DNA from: Parietichytrium sp. I65-24A
Taxonomy: Eukaryota; Sar; Bigyra; Thraustochytrida; Thraustochytriidae
DNA length: 64,000 nt
Assembly: GCA_012862575.1 (NCBI GenBank)
Contig: BLSF01000027.1
Span: 310,001 to 374,000, forward strand
Direction: 5' to 3'
The first letter of the stretch is position 1; each line of letters starts with the position of its first letter. The translations under genes and the position numbers were made by a program. The notes under the pieces are model-generated. The model searched no databases and was not told where the DNA came from. It saw only the letters and a list, made by a program, of their open reading frames with translations. Below are positions 63,154 to 64,000 of this stretch, in pieces.

Positions 63154-64000
63154 ATGGCGCGTCTGACGGCGGACTTGATCCGGAAAAAATCCGAGCACAA
63201 TGAGGGCACTATGGCCGAGCTGGAGGAGATCGCGCTGCACCAGCTTGAGATTGAAAAGATCGAAAACATCGGGACGTTGTGCAGGCGCTTGAAGATTTTG
63301 TACCTGCAGAATAACATTATTTCAAAGATCGAAAACCTGCAGCATCTGAAGGAGCTCGAATACCTGAATCTGGCGTTGAATAATATTGTCAAGATCGAGG
63401 GTCTCGAGTCGTGCGAGTTTCTGACCAAGCTTGATTTGACTGTCAATTTCATCTCGCTAGGAAACCTGGAGGCCAGTCTAAAGAATCTTTCCAACAACAA
63501 GCATTTACGGGAGCTGTATTTGACAGGAAACCCCTGCAGCGACTGGGAGGGATGCAAGGATGTGGTCATCCACTTGCTCCCTTGGCTGGAGAAGATAGAT
63601 GGGCACAGAATTACAAAATCGGAACAGATCCAAGCAGCTCAAAGGTATGAGAGCCGCCGAGCCGAATTGGAAACGCTGATAGAAGAAGAAACTGCAAAGC
63701 ATCTTGCTGCCAAGTGTAAAATAGAAGTCGTTGACGATGATGAGCATGCGCCTTACACTCCAGAGCTCCGAACAGAAATGTATCGCGAGATGGCAGAGGA
63801 GAAAGCCGAAAAAGAAGCCCGGGAGAAGGAGCGGCTTCCCAAGGAGCGAGACTTTGATCAAGAGCACGTTGACGCGATAGAAAAGGCACGCGCTCAACAA
63901 TTCTTCCCTGATGGACGCATCAGGCAGTGTAATGAGGCAGGCCTGGACTTTTCTTTCGACGAGGACGCCGCCAACTTTTATCTTTATGTGAAGCTGCCTC
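63154..64000 (+). CDS. DNAAF11: DNAAF11/LRRC6 (Tilb) dynein arm assembly factor, 5' part
   Basis: Cytoplasmic factor needed to preassemble axonemal dynein arms, so its presence implies motile cilia. The ATG at 63154 begins [18 protein letters not shown], and 282 codons are present before the window ends, without a stop. Leucine-rich repeats: [75 protein letters not shown] and [16 protein letters not shown], then an LRR cap ([13 protein letters not shown]). The charged helical linker is followed by a segment ([19 protein letters not shown]) that starts the CS/p23-like domain of LRRC6. The reading frame is intact. No intron is seen in this part. Confidence 0.94.
   Translation, partial: MARLTADLIRKKSEHNEGTMAELEEIALHQLEIEKIENIGTLCRRLKILYLQNNIISKIENLQHLKELEYLNLALNNIVKIEGLESCEFLTKLDLTVNFISLGNLEASLKNLSNNKHLRELYLTGNPCSDWEGCKDVVIHLLPWLEKIDGHRITKSEQIQAAQRYESRRAELETLIEEETAKHLAAKCKIEVVDDDEHAPYTPELRTEMYREMAEEKAEKEAREKERLPKERDFDQEHVDAIEKARAQQFFPDGRIRQCNEAGLDFSFDEDAANFYLYVKLP

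Overview
This is a nuclear genome window from a eukaryotic protist. Genes sit on both strands, are usually 0-2 kb apart, and have no introns or 1-3 short ones with GTGAGT or GTAAGT donors. None of the operons or ribosome-binding sites expected of a prokaryote are seen. The products include a eukaryotic proteasome subunit, cytosolic ribosomal protein eL8, a kinetochore subunit, a kinesin-4, a polycystin channel, a class C GPCR and a ciliary dynein assembly factor. The mix of Ser/Pro/Thr stalks of the stramenopile type, intron poverty, motile-cilium genes and animal-like amino-acid catabolism suggests a stramenopile, most likely a thraustochytrid/labyrinthulomycete. That placement is inference.

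Layout. 0.9-6.8 kb: a WrbA-like flavodoxin quinone reductase (-) whose second exon adds a Lys-rich tail ending in paired cysteines, then a GABA-B-like class C receptor (-). 10.4-20.5 kb: a kinesin-4 with a C-terminal SAP domain (+), histidine ammonia-lyase (-), a possible small spliced gene (+) and a four-repeat MYB protein (-). 20.5-24.8 kb: a gene-free, microsatellite-rich stretch. 24.8-38.2 kb: 5-oxoprolinase (+), a four-exon TLC-domain membrane protein (-), a polycystin-like channel (-), a four-exon NNF1/PMF1 kinetochore protein (-) and branched-chain 2-oxoacid dehydrogenase E1-beta (+), which has a 9-nt microexon. 39.3-50.3 kb: a large GH38-family protein that has lost its catalytic and zinc-binding residues (+), a WD-like protein (-), an unknown membrane protein (+), ribosomal protein eL8 (-) and proteasome alpha-5 (+). 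51-64 kb: a SARNP/Tho1-like SAP protein (+), an unknown alpha-helical protein (+), a Pro/Gly-repeat C2/EF-hand protein with a frame break (+), an RsmH/METTL15 methyltransferase (+), a PSI-type membrane protein with a WW-like tail (-), and the start of DNAAF11/LRRC6 (+), which runs off the right edge.

There is no sign of an operon-like system. Functional themes are amino-acid catabolism (HAL, BCKDHB, OPLAH), chromosome mechanics (SAP-kinesin, NNF1), calcium and surface signalling (GPCR, polycystin, C2/EF-hand protein, PSI protein) and cilia (DNAAF11, perhaps the polycystin). The best leads for something undescribed are the degenerate GH38 protein with its coiled coil and membrane anchor, the SAP-tailed chromokinesin, the eL8 stop codon embedded in two overlapping splice donors, the BCKDHB microexon, and a 9-bp word (TGACTGTGA) that recurs in intergenic DNA. 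Start codons were chosen as real ATGs. Several longer open frames begin only at TTG or GTG and were trimmed. All splice sites were read by eye.
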